From the NCBI GenBank assembly GCA_946886325.1, contig CAMPIK010000017.1, positions 1-12,850 of the forward strand: DNA of 12,850 bases. The letters are read 5' to 3'. This DNA comes from an uncultured Shinella sp. Lineage in GTDB: Bacteria; Pseudomonadota; Alphaproteobacteria; Rhizobiales; Rhizobiaceae. The stretch's first letter is position 1. Each line of letters opens with the position of its first letter. Under the pieces are notes generated by a model. The model ran no database searches, was not told where the DNA came from, and was given only the letters and a program-made list of their open reading frames with translations. Of this stretch, positions 6,913 through 12,850 are shown piece after piece. The position numbers were made by a program, and so were the translations under genes.

Positions 6913-7683
6913 TCAGGCTTCGGCAGCGGCCTCGGCGAGCGCCGGTTCGATCGGCGCTTCGGCCGATGCACCGAGATCGCGGCCCGATGCGCCCTGCTGG
7001 CGCGCGATGCCGTCGATGGCGGCGCGGGCGATCAGGTCGCAGTAGAGCGCGATGGCGCGCGATGCATCGTCGTTGCCCGGGATCGGATAGTCGATCTGGT
7101 CCGGGTCGCAGTTCGAATCGATGATGGCGACGACCGGGATGCCGAGACGCTTGGCTTCCTGGATCGCGATCGACTCCTTGTTGGTGTCGATGATGAACAT
7201 CAGGTCCGGCGTGCCGCCCATGTCGCGGATACCGCCGAGGGCCTTTTCAAGCTTCTCGCGTTCGCGCTCGAGGTTCAGGCGTTCCTTCTTGGTGAAGCCC
7301 GAATGTTCCGAGGCGAGGATCTCGTCGACCTTGCGCAGGCGCTGGATCGAGTTGGAGATCGTCTTCCAGTTGGTCAGCATGCCGCCGAGCCAGCGGGCGT
7401 TGACATAATACTGGGCCGAACGCTTTGCGGCGTCAGCGATGATCTCGGATGCCTGGCGCTTCGTGCCGACGAAGAGAACGCGGCCGCCGCCGGCGACGGT
7501 GTCGCTGACGATCTGAAGCGCGCGCGACAGCATCGGAACGGTCTGTGCGAGGTCGATGATATGAACGTTGCTGCGGTCGCCGAAGATGTACGGCTTCATC
7601 TTCGGGTTCCAGCGGTGGGTCTGGTGGCCGAAGTGAACACCAGCTTCCAGAAGCTGGCGCATGCTGAAATCAGGCAATGCCAT
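6913..7683 (-). CDS. rpsB: 30S ribosomal protein S2
   Basis: S2 sits at the head-body junction of the 30S subunit and helps recruit S1. The protein has 256 residues, about 15 more than E. coli, through an acidic Ala/Glu-rich tail typical of alphaproteobacteria. The first family signature ([10 protein letters not shown]) is at 11-20, followed by [11 protein letters not shown]. The second signature region has the blocks [24 protein letters not shown] and [14 protein letters not shown] stands 8 bases before the ATG at 7683. It is the first gene of the translation/envelope cluster. A candidate promoter lies about 125 bases upstream, and the long leader leaves room for S2 feedback control, known in other bacteria but not demonstrated here. 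A strong hairpin follows the stop. Confidence 0.97.
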   Translation of the reverse strand: MALPDFSMRQLLEAGVHFGHQTHRWNPKMKPYIFGDRSNVHIIDLAQTVPMLSRALQIVSDTVAGGGRVLFVGTKRQASEIIADAAKRSAQYYVNARWLGGMLTNWKTISNSIQRLRKVDEILASEHSGFTKKERLNLEREREKLEKALGGIRDMGGTPDLMFIIDTNKESIAIQEAKRLGIPVVAIIDSNCDPDQIDYPIPGNDDASRAIALYCDLIARAAIDGIARQQGASGRDLGASAEAPIEPALAEAAAEA

Positions 7684-7807
7684 GCCTTTTTCTCCTTTTC
7701 CGGTTGAACCTCCGCAAGGCGAACAGCAGGCCCATCGGACCTGCCACCGGCGGAACCGCCCGGATTTCTCCCGGACAACCCCATGCCTTACGTGTGGAAT
7801 GCGCTGG

Positions 7808-7836
7808 CCTTAACCGCACTTGCCCGCAAAATCAAG
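7808..7836 (-). promoter_or_regulatory. Candidate promoter of rpsB
   Basis: On the minus strand CTTGAT (7831-7836) and TTAAGG (7808-7813) are separated by 17 bases. The -35 matches five of six bases of the rhizobial CTTGAC type; the -10 is only fair. Initiation near 7800 would give a leader of about 115 bases. The leader contains a small GC hairpin (GGCG/CGCC near 7748-7759). Confidence 0.45.
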
Positions 7837-7865
7837 CGCGGAACGGCATAAAACGACGCCAGAGA

Positions 7866-7880
7866 GCGGCGCGTGGCCGC
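7866..7880 (-). terminator. Possible weak terminator after eipB
   Basis: GCGGC (7866-7870) and GCCGC (7876-7880) form a 5-bp stem with a 5-base loop, 10 bases after the eipB stop. The downstream sequence TCTCTGGCGTCGTTTTAT is T-rich but interrupted. It is the only hairpin I saw between eipB and the candidate rpsB promoter. Confidence 0.3.
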
Positions 7881-7890
7881 AAAAGCCGCA

Positions 7891-8721
7891 TCACTTGCAC
7901 TCTTCGACCTTGAACATCTCCAGGTTGGCGAGCCGTCCCGACAGCACGAACTCGCCGTAATCCATGGTGAGATCGCGCGTGATGCCGTTTTCGTAGAGCT
8001 TGAAGGACATGCGATAGACCGGCAGCGCATCGCCTTCCGCCGTGTCGTTGTAATAGGCGATGCTGATCGGCCAGAAACCCTCCTTCGAGAGAATTCCGGC
8101 CTTGTCGACGTCGATGTCGCCGGCTTCAGGCATTTCGCGCTTGCCGAGCACCGTCGTCGTCAACAGCGTCTTGTCGCCGGAATCAGACCCGTCGAAGACG
8201 CGTGCCTCGAAGAAGCGCTCGCCCTTCTTGGCATTCTCGATCACATGCAGCATGTGCTCGGTCGGAAACTGGCTTTCGGCGAGGTCCACCTGCCGCGCAT
8301 CGGGCGCCGTCAGATCAACGCTGACGCCCTCTTCCTCGTCGCGCGCCGATCCCCGAACCTCCTTGTCGAGTTTCTCGTCGGTGAAGGAGCGCGTGAGGAA
8401 TCGGAAGCTGCCGTTCTTCAGGTCCTCGTAGGTCGTCGTCTGCTGGTCCGTCAGGCGCGTTTCCTCGCCGGTGTTGATCTGGGTGACGAAGCGGAAACTG
8501 ACGGTGTAGCCTTCGCAGGGGCTGCCGTTGAATTCATAGACCATGCGGCCGTACATGCCGGCGATGCCGGACCGTTCGGAGGCGTCCTTGAGCTGGAGAT
8601 CGTAGACGGCACGATGCGGCGCAAGACCCGTGACCGGCTGGGCATGGGCTGTCGATTGCAGCGACCCGGCGCCGAGGCATGCCGCGACCGCCGCGGTCGT
8701 GACAAAGGTTGAACGAAACAT
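7891..8721 (-). CDS. eipB: Periplasmic cell-envelope integrity protein, EipB/DUF1849 family
   Basis: The EipB family (DUF1849) was described in Brucella as a periplasmic beta-spiral protein needed for envelope integrity; its biochemical activity is not known. The protein has 276 residues. A Sec signal peptide covers 1-27, with likely cleavage at AHA-QP. The mature part is rich in beta-strand-like segments. Only two cysteines remain after cleavage, C69 (in GSPCEGY) and C275, next to the last residue; from memory they match the conserved disulfide pair of Brucella EipB. The open frame extends to 9339, but the ATG at 8721 is chosen because AGGAGG lies 6 bases before it and the signal peptide starts there. 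It lies 207 bases upstream of rpsB on the same strand and is divergent from the RidA-family gene. Confidence 0.88.
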   Translation of the reverse strand: MFRSTFVTTAAVAACLGAGSLQSTAHAQPVTGLAPHRAVYDLQLKDASERSGIAGMYGRMVYEFNGSPCEGYTVSFRFVTQINTGEETRLTDQQTTTYEDLKNGSFRFLTRSFTDEKLDKEVRGSARDEEEGVSVDLTAPDARQVDLAESQFPTEHMLHVIENAKKGERFFEARVFDGSDSGDKTLLTTTVLGKREMPEAGDIDVDKAGILSKEGFWPISIAYYNDTAEGDALPVYRMSFKLYENGITRDLTMDYGEFVLSGRLANLEMFKVEECK

Positions 8722-8727
8722 CCGTTT

Positions 8728-8733
8728 CCTCCT
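8728..8733 (-). promoter_or_regulatory. Ribosome binding site that fixes the eipB start
   Basis: A full AGGAGG on the minus strand lies 6 bases before the ATG at 8721. It rules out the more upstream in-frame starts, which would run through the intergenic region and antisense to the RidA-family gene. Confidence 0.75.
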
Positions 8734-8751
8734 GTTGGACTCGCCCGCGAT

Positions 8752-8766
8752 GTTATAAGACGTCTT
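8752..8766 (-). promoter_or_regulatory. Possible eipB promoter -10 with overlapping palindrome
   Basis: TATAAC (8752-8757, minus strand) resembles a -10 box 30 bases before the eipB start. The 10-bp palindrome AAGACGTCTT (8757-8766) abuts it. A CTTGCC further up (8780-8785) would need a 22-base spacer, which is too long, so no proper -35 is seen. The palindrome could be a regulator site. Weak evidence. Confidence 0.25.
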
Positions 8767-8907
8767 CCGGCGAAAGCGAGGCAAGAGTGTCATACTCTCA
8801 TCATGATCTTGCATGACGCATTCGCAGGAAAAACTCAATCGGAGCGGCAGCCGCGCGACAGCGCCTCTGCCGTTTCCCCACCCGACAGACTTTGAGAGCG
8901 CCGGCCT

Positions 8908-8922
8908 ATCGAGGGTCTCGAT
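8908..8922 (+). other. Small hairpin upstream of the RidA-family gene
   Basis: ATCGAG (8908-8913) and CTCGAT (8917-8922) form a perfect 6-bp inverted repeat with a 3-base loop, 30 bases before the chosen start. It may be part of the 5' leader or a regulator site in the 231-base divergent intergenic region. I saw no convincing plus-strand promoter there. Confidence 0.25.
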
Positions 8923-8952
8923 TTGGCAATGGGCGCCAAGACGGAGAACGCC

Positions 8953-9417
8953 ATGTCCGCCGAAATCGAAAATCGCGTCCAGGAACTGGGCTACACCATC
9001 CCCGTTGCCGCCGCACCGGCCGCCAACTACGTTCCCTTCGTGATCAGCGGATCGATCCTGCACATTTCCGGCCAGCTTCCGATGGCGGACGGCAAGATCG
9101 CCGTCACCGGCCATCTCGGCGATACCGTCGATGTCGCGACCGGCCAGAAGGCCGCCGAACTGTGCGCCGTCAACATCCTGGCGCAGGCGAAGGCAGCCCT
9201 CGGCGATCTCTCGCGCATCAAGCGCATCATCAAGATCAACGGCTTCGTCGCCTCGAAGCCCGATTTCGTCGAGCAGCATCTCGTCATCAACGGCGCCTCC
9301 AACCTCCTGGTCGGAGCGCTGGGCGAAGCCGGCAAACATGCGCGTGCGGCGGTCGGCATGGCAGCACTTCCGATGAATGCGGCCGTCGAGATCGACGCCA
9401 TCGTGGAAATCGCCTGA
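8953..9417 (+). CDS. RidA-family (YjgF/YER057c/UK114) protein
   Basis: Rid proteins form trimers; the founding member RidA hydrolyses reactive enamine/imine intermediates released by PLP enzymes. The protein has 154 residues, longer than E. coli RidA (128), and resembles the YjgF-like subgroup of about 150 residues. Typical features are the ISGQLP strand (38-43) and the C-terminal pattern HARAAVGMAALPMNAAVEIDAI, in which R131 lines up with the catalytic arginine of RidA and VEI (145-147) is the conserved strand. Deaminase activity is therefore possible but not assured, because subgroups differ. The ATG at 8953 is chosen because GGAG lies 6 bases upstream; another in-frame ATG at 8929 has only a distant GAGGG. 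The stop shares one base with the next ATG (TGATG), so it is likely translationally coupled to the phosphodiesterase gene. Confidence 0.9.
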   Translation: MSAEIENRVQELGYTIPVAAAPAANYVPFVISGSILHISGQLPMADGKIAVTGHLGDTVDVATGQKAAELCAVNILAQAKAALGDLSRIKRIIKINGFVASKPDFVEQHLVINGASNLLVGALGEAGKHARAAVGMAALPMNAAVEIDAIVEIA

Positions 9418-10142
9418 TGCCGAACCTCGACTGGCTGACCGCGCGGCCGATCGCGCACCGCGGTTATCACGACATGAACCGCACGGTCTGGGAAAACACG
9501 CTTTCGGCCTTCTCCCGCGCCGTCGAGGCCGGCTTTGCCATAGAATGCGACCTGCATTATGCCGCCGACGGCGTGCCGGTCATCTTCCACGACAGCGATC
9601 TCGAGCGGCTCTGCGCCATCAAGGGCGACGTCAGGGAACGGACTTCCGGGGAGCTTGGCCTGTTGTCTGTCGGCGGAACCACCGACAAGGTGCCGAAGCT
9701 TTCCCAGCTGTTGCGGCTCGTCGCCGGCCGGGTTCCGCTCGTGCTGGAACTCAAGGGCCGCGAGGGCGATGACGACGGCTTTGCGCTTGCCGTGCTCGAC
9801 GTGCTCGAAGACTATGCGGGTCCGGTCGCCCTGATGAGTTTCGACCACTGGCTGCTGAGGGATCTCAAGGCGGCCGGCGCGACACATCCGCTCGGTCTGA
9901 CCGCCGAAGGTGCCAAGCCGGAAACCTTCTTCGTGCACGAAGAGGCGATGCAGCTCGGGCTGGATTTCATCTCCTACCACCATGGCCACCTGCCCAATCC
10001 GTTCATCGCGAAGGAGAAGGCCGCCGGTATCCCGATCATCACCTGGACGGTGCGCAATCAGGCAGCCGTCGACGTCACCCTGAAATATGCCGATCAGATG
10101 ACCTTCGAGGGATTCGATCCAAGAGAGGGCCTGACCGCCTGA
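9417..10142 (+). CDS. Glycerophosphodiester phosphodiesterase family protein
   Basis: The family hydrolyses deacylated phospholipids (for example glycerophosphocholine) to glycerol-3-phosphate and an alcohol; some members act on other phosphodiesters. The protein has 241 residues and no signal peptide, so it is a cytosolic UgpQ-like form. The GDPD motifs are present: HRG at 14-16, E26-N27, the metal pair E43 and D45 in IECDLH, H58 in FHDSD (catalytic), LELKG at 110-114, SFDH at 141-144, and ITWTVRN at 208-214. All metal and catalytic residues I expect are there. Translation is probably coupled to the RidA-family gene through TGATG, and the next gene starts 2 bases after this stop. The substrate cannot be told from sequence; recycling of head groups from membrane turnover is a reasonable inference. 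Confidence 0.93.
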   Translation: MPNLDWLTARPIAHRGYHDMNRTVWENTLSAFSRAVEAGFAIECDLHYAADGVPVIFHDSDLERLCAIKGDVRERTSGELGLLSVGGTTDKVPKLSQLLRLVAGRVPLVLELKGREGDDDGFALAVLDVLEDYAGPVALMSFDHWLLRDLKAAGATHPLGLTAEGAKPETFFVHEEAMQLGLDFISYHHGHLPNPFIAKEKAAGIPIITWTVRNQAAVDVTLKYADQMTFEGFDPREGLTA

Positions 10143-10144
10143 CG

Positions 10145-11344
10145 ATGAGCGAGACTTTCCAGATCCGCGTCGTGAACAGCTTCACCGATATCCCGGCGGA
10201 GACGTGGGGCCGGCTGGCCGGCGCCAGCCCGGGCAGACCGGGCGAGGTCTACAATCCCTTCGTCAGCCACGCTTTCCTCTCCGCGCTGGAAGAGTCTGGC
10301 TCGGCGACCGCCGAGACCGGCTGGCTCGGCCAGCACATGCTGCTCGAAACGGGCACCGGCGACCTGATCGGCGCCCTGCCCCTTTACCTGAAGAACCACA
10401 GCCAGGGCGAATATGTCTTCGACCACGGCTGGGCGGACGCCTTCGAGCGCGCCGGCGGGCGATATTATCCGAAGCTTCAGGCCTCGATCCCGTTTACGCC
10501 GGCGACCGGCCCGCGACTGCTGCACCGTCACGACATCGCGGCATCGGGCGTCCGGCAGGCGCTTGCCGAAGGCGCGAAGGAACTGGCGCGACGAAACGGC
10601 ATCTCGTCGGCGCACATCACCTTCGTGCCGGAGGAAGAGATGCCGGTCCTGGAGGCGTCGGGCTTCCTGCATCGCACCGACCAGCAGTTCCACTTCATCA
10701 ATGCCGGCTACGGCTCGCATGACGACTTTCTATCGACACTCGCCTCCAGAAAGCGCAAGGCGCTGAAGAAGGAGCGCCGCTCGGCGCTGGAAAACGGCAT
10801 CTCGATCGACTGGCTGACCGGCAGCGACCTGACCGAGGACATCTGGGACCAGTTCTTCGCCTTCTACATGGACACCGGCAGCCGCAAATGGGGCCGGCCC
10901 TATCTGACACGCTCCTTCTATTCGCTGATCGGCGAGCGCATGGCGGACAACGTGCTGCTCGTCATGGCGAAGCGGAACGGACGCTACATGGCGGGTGCGA
11001 TCAATTTCATCGGCGGCGATACGCTCTTCGGCCGGCACTGGGGCTGCGTCGAGGACCATCCGTTCCTGCATTTCGAGGTCTGCTACCACCAGGCCATCGA
11101 CTTCGCGATCGCCAAGGGCCTGAAGCGGGTCGAGGCGGGCGCGCAGGGCGAGCACAAGCTTGCCCGCGGCTACCTGCCGGTGACGACCCATTCGGCGCAT
11201 TTCATCACCCATCCGGGCCTCAGCCGCGCCGTCGCTGATTATCTGGAGCGGGAACGGCAGGACGTTGCCGAAACGAACGAATATCTGAAAGACCATGCAC
11301 CGTTCCGCAAGGCCGACGACGCCGACCGGGACGACGAATGCTGA
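10145..11344 (+). CDS. DUF482 (FemAB-like) GNAT-superfamily N-acetyltransferase-like protein
   Basis: The protein has 399 residues, no signal peptide and no membrane segment. It matches my recall of the DUF482 / peptidoglycan biosynthesis-recognition family, with two GNAT-like lobes as in FemABX. Characteristic blocks are NPFVSHAFLSALE (37-49), PLYLKNHSQGEYVFDHGWA (79-97), YYPKLQASIPFTPATGPRLL (107-126), the basic patch SRKRKALKKERR (201-212, expected near the nucleotide/tRNA-type site of FemAB folds), and the C-terminal GRHWGC...HFEVCYHQAIDFAI (296-322) with EAGAQGEHKLARGY (330-343). FemAB enzymes add amino acids from aminoacyl-tRNA to lipid II; whether this family does so is unknown, and general acyl transfer is equally possible. 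It starts 2 bases after the phosphodiesterase stop and ends 20 bases before the HIT gene, so it belongs to the same operon. Confidence 0.9.
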   Translation: MSETFQIRVVNSFTDIPAETWGRLAGASPGRPGEVYNPFVSHAFLSALEESGSATAETGWLGQHMLLETGTGDLIGALPLYLKNHSQGEYVFDHGWADAFERAGGRYYPKLQASIPFTPATGPRLLHRHDIAASGVRQALAEGAKELARRNGISSAHITFVPEEEMPVLEASGFLHRTDQQFHFINAGYGSHDDFLSTLASRKRKALKKERRSALENGISIDWLTGSDLTEDIWDQFFAFYMDTGSRKWGRPYLTRSFYSLIGERMADNVLLVMAKRNGRYMAGAINFIGGDTLFGRHWGCVEDHPFLHFEVCYHQAIDFAIAKGLKRVEAGAQGEHKLARGYLPVTTHSAHFITHPGLSRAVADYLERERQDVAETNEYLKDHAPFRKADDADRDDEC

Positions 11345-11350
11345 GCGCGG

Positions 11351-11356
11351 AAGGAG
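11351..11356 (+). promoter_or_regulatory. Ribosome binding site that fixes the HIT gene start
   Basis: AAGGAG lies 8 bases before the ATG at 11365. It selects this start over the ATG at 11338, which lies within the end of the preceding gene and would add nine residues without family similarity. Confidence 0.7.
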
Positions 11357-11364
11357 TGACTGGA

Positions 11365-11790
11365 ATGAGCGCCTATGACGACACCAACATCTTCGCGAAG
11401 ATCCTGCGCGGCGAAATCCCCTCGCACAAGGTCTATGAGGACGAACACACGCTTGCCTTCATGGATGTCATGCCGCAGGCGAATGGGCACACGCTGGTGA
11501 TTCCGAAAGCGCCGTCGCGCAATCTTCTCGATGCCGATCCCGAGACCCTGTCGCGCCTGATGCCTGTTGTCCAGAAGATCGCCGTCGCGGCCATGGACGC
11601 CTTCGAGGCGGACGGCGTGACCGTCATCCAGTTCAACGAACCGGCGGCCGGCCAGACCGTCTACCACCTGCATTTCCATGTCATCCCGCGCATGGAAGGT
11701 TCAGCGCTGCGGCCGCATTCGGGTTCGATGGAAGATCAGGCGGTTCTTGCCGCCAATGCCGAAAAGCTGAAGGCAGCACTCGCCGGCTGA
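11365..11790 (+). CDS. HIT-family nucleotide-binding protein (histidine triad)
   Basis: HIT proteins of the HINT branch are homodimeric nucleoside phosphoramidases or hydrolases acting on AMP-linked substrates. The protein has 141 residues, the usual bacterial length. IFAKILRGEIPSHKVYED opens the fold at 9-26, PQANGHTLVIPK lies at 37-48, the Q-T/S loop (AAGQTVYHLHFH) at 94-105, and the histidine triad H101-x-H103-x-H105, where the middle histidine is the nucleophile in HINT enzymes. The zinc-binding cysteines seen in some HINTs (IFCKI) are absent; alanine is at that place. It is last in the RidA-GDPD-DUF482-HIT series and faces the AzlD gene only 7 bases away. The substrate is unknown. Confidence 0.94.
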   Translation: MSAYDDTNIFAKILRGEIPSHKVYEDEHTLAFMDVMPQANGHTLVIPKAPSRNLLDADPETLSRLMPVVQKIAVAAMDAFEADGVTVIQFNEPAAGQTVYHLHFHVIPRMEGSALRPHSGSMEDQAVLAANAEKLKAALAG

Positions 11791-11796
11791 CCGGCG
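11781..11796. terminator. Perfect palindrome over the HIT stop codon, possible bidirectional terminator
   Basis: CGCCGG (11781-11786) and CCGGCG (11791-11796) form a perfect 6-bp GC stem around CTGA, the loop that contains the stop codon of the HIT gene. It lies between two convergent genes whose stops are 7 bases apart. There is no T-run worth the name on either side, so function as an intrinsic terminator is uncertain. Confidence 0.4.
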
Positions 11797-11797
11797 T

Positions 11798-12139
11798 TCA
11801 GAAACCGAGCAGCGCCAGCCCGGCGGCGAGCGTGCCGATGGCGACGACGATCGCCAGCACCTGCCGCCGGCCGCTGACGAAAAATGCCGCAGCACCGGCC
11901 GCAACGGCGCCGATGCGCAGCCAGAGCGGCGAGGCTTCCAGCGTTCCTGTCGGATAGAGAATGAGCTTGGCGATGACGGCGGCGACCAGCGCCGTCGCCA
12001 CGGCCTTGACCCAGGTCAGCGTCTCCGAATTCTCGTCGAGCCGGTTTCCGGCGAGAACGCCGAGCCAGCGCCAGATGTCGGTGGCAAGCCAGCCGGCAAC
12101 GGCGATGAAGACATAGGGCCAGAGACCGTCGAAACTCAC
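11798..12139 (-). CDS. AzlD-family branched-chain amino acid transport protein (small subunit)
   Basis: AzlD is the small membrane partner of AzlC; AzlCD-type pairs (BrnFE in Corynebacterium) export branched-chain amino acids and methionine. The protein has 113 residues, with three to four hydrophobic segments (about 8-30, 45-62, 72-88 and 93-112) and the AGWLATDIWRWLGVL stretch (15-29) typical of the family. The open frame extends to 12184, but I place the start at a GTG at 12139. It overlaps the azlC stop as GTGA, the classic coupled junction of this pair, and the protein then begins right before the first membrane helix. No strong Shine-Dalgarno is visible apart from GGCGGG, in keeping with coupling. 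The substrate is inferred from family only. Confidence 0.85.
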   Translation of the reverse strand: MSFDGLWPYVFIAVAGWLATDIWRWLGVLAGNRLDENSETLTWVKAVATALVAAVIAKLILYPTGTLEASPLWLRIGAVAAGAAAFFVSGRRQVLAIVVAIGTLAAGLALLGF

Positions 12140-12850
12140 GATGTCCCGCCTTTTGGTGTGCCTTCCCGCCGGCGAAGCTGCCATTCGGCAAACCAGGCGA
12201 GCGTGCCGCCGATCAGGCCGGCGAGCAGGATGTCGTATTCCGGCGAGATCTGGTGGAAGAGCGCACCGGCGACGAGGCCGGCGCCGAGCGCCCAGTAGAT
12301 GACGCGGTGGCGCGCCGAGATCCAGATCGAGGTCAGGAAGTAGACCGGCGTCAGGAAGAACAGGCAGCCGGCGACGAGCGGCGGAAACTCGGCGACGAGA
12401 CCATAGGCGACGCCGACGAGCAGGATATTCGCCGTCGTCAGCGTGATGCCGAAGCCGGCAAAGAACGGCACCCGCCCTTCCCGCGGCAACGAACCGACGC
12501 GCTCCATGGCAAAGACCCAGGCGGTGATCGCCACGAAATGCGAGAGAACAAGCAACAGCCAGGTCGGCGTTCGGCTTGACCGAATTTCGGGGATCAAGGC
12601 CGCCACCATCGGCATCATGCGAACCGACGAGAGCGTGACGGCGATGAAGGCGGCAGCGAGATGGGCGCCGGACAGCATGCTTCCGACGAGGATGACCTTG
12701 GCCGGCAGCGCCCAGACCATGCCCGTCATGAACATTACCTGCTCGACGGGTATGCCCGCTTCCGCGGTGAAGGCCGCGAAGCCGACGAAGGACAGCATCA
12801 GGATGATCGCCGGGACGCTCGCGATGCCGCGCATGCCGAGCAGGAACCAG
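12136..12850 (-). CDS. AzlC-family permease (large subunit), 5' end outside window
   Basis: AzlC is the main membrane subunit of a branched-chain amino acid exporter. The visible part has about 238 residues and is mostly hydrophobic, with about six to eight membrane segments and the family block SSVRMMPMVAALIP at about 69-82 counted from the ATG at 12834. It ends in a short basic cytosolic tail (QLRRREGTPKGGTS). The ATG at 12834 has no ribosome binding site, and the frame stays open to the edge with a family-like stretch (WFLLG) before it, so the true start is probably beyond 12850 and the gene is annotated as partial. Its stop overlaps the GTG of the AzlD gene by two bases. Names such as ABC permease used in databases for this family are misleading: no ATPase gene is visible here. 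Confidence 0.88.
   Translation of the reverse strand, partial: WFLLGMRGIASVPAIILMLSFVGFAAFTAEAGIPVEQVMFMTGMVWALPAKVILVGSMLSGAHLAAAFIAVTLSSVRMMPMVAALIPEIRSSRTPTWLLLVLSHFVAITAWVFAMERVGSLPREGRVPFFAGFGITLTTANILLVGVAYGLVAEFPPLVAGCLFFLTPVYFLTSIWISARHRVIYWALGAGLVAGALFHQISPEYDILLAGLIGGTLAWFAEWQLRRREGTPKGGTS

Noticed and set aside
5702..7045. 447-residue open frame on the plus strand opposite tsf and the end of rpsB
   Set aside because: It is antisense to certain genes, crosses terminator hairpins and has no recognisable motif or plausible start signal.
7684..7890. A known riboswitch or a small RNA gene in the rpsB leader
   Set aside because: I see a promoter-like element and a small GC hairpin, but no conserved riboswitch core that I can recognise. 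An S2 autoregulatory leader is possible but not supported enough to call.
7891..9339. 482-residue version of the EipB protein
   Set aside because: The extension is antisense to the RidA-family gene and the intergenic region. A signal peptide and an AGGAGG site mark 8721 as the start.
9027..9989. 320-residue minus-strand frame opposite the RidA-family and phosphodiesterase genes
   Set aside because: Shadow frame without domain, signal or ribosome binding site; the plus-strand genes have complete catalytic motifs.
8892..10142. 416-residue fusion ahead of the glycerophosphodiester phosphodiesterase
   Set aside because: The added N-terminus is the RidA-family gene in the wrong frame. The ATG at 9417 overlaps that gene's stop and gives the family N-terminus.
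1..12850. Mobile elements, CRISPR arrays, toxin-antitoxin or phage-defence genes
   Set aside because: Every long frame with good start signals belongs to housekeeping or metabolic families. I found no transposase motif, no spaced repeat array and no direct or inverted repeats bounding a segment.

Overview
The window is GC-rich chromosomal DNA of an alphaproteobacterium, most likely a member of the Rhizobiales (Rhizobium/Sinorhizobium/Shinella type). This follows from the protein sequences (single-PDZ RseP, 256-residue S2 with an Ala/Glu-rich tail, an EipB-type DUF1849 protein), from -35 boxes of the CTTGNN type, and from the gene order. The assignment rests on recall of families, not on a search. 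It is a core-genome region: I see no insertion sequence, prophage gene, CRISPR array, tRNA or rRNA, and no gene-free stretch longer than about 250 bases.

Positions 1-7683 (minus strand, read right to left) hold the conserved translation/envelope cluster rpsB - tsf - pyrH - frr - uppS - cdsA - rseP - bamA. It begins with ribosomal protein S2 and EF-Ts. UMP kinase and ribosome recycling factor follow. It then turns to the envelope: undecaprenyl diphosphate synthase makes the lipid carrier, CdsA makes CDP-diacylglycerol, RseP is an intramembrane protease, and BamA (cut off by the left window edge) inserts outer-membrane proteins. dxr, which sits in this cluster in E. coli, is absent. Hairpins lie after rpsB, after tsf and probably after rseP, so the cluster is probably several overlapping transcription units. 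Candidate promoters lie before rpsB and before bamA.

Positions 7891-8721 (minus strand) hold a periplasmic EipB/DUF1849 protein, just upstream of rpsB but with its own ribosome binding site. Divergent from it, positions 8953-11790 (plus strand) hold a tight four-gene set: a RidA-family protein, a glycerophosphodiester phosphodiesterase, a FemAB/GNAT-like DUF482 protein and a HIT-family protein. Start/stop overlaps or gaps of 2-20 bases suggest one operon. Its joint function is not established and it is the least understood part of the window.

Positions 11798-12850 (minus strand) hold an AzlD/AzlC branched-chain amino acid exporter pair joined by a GTGA overlap; azlC runs off the right edge. 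This pair converges on the HIT gene with 7 bases between them, inside a GC-rich palindrome.

I did not find a clearly new system. The findings are candidate regulatory structures and the uncharacterised four-gene operon.
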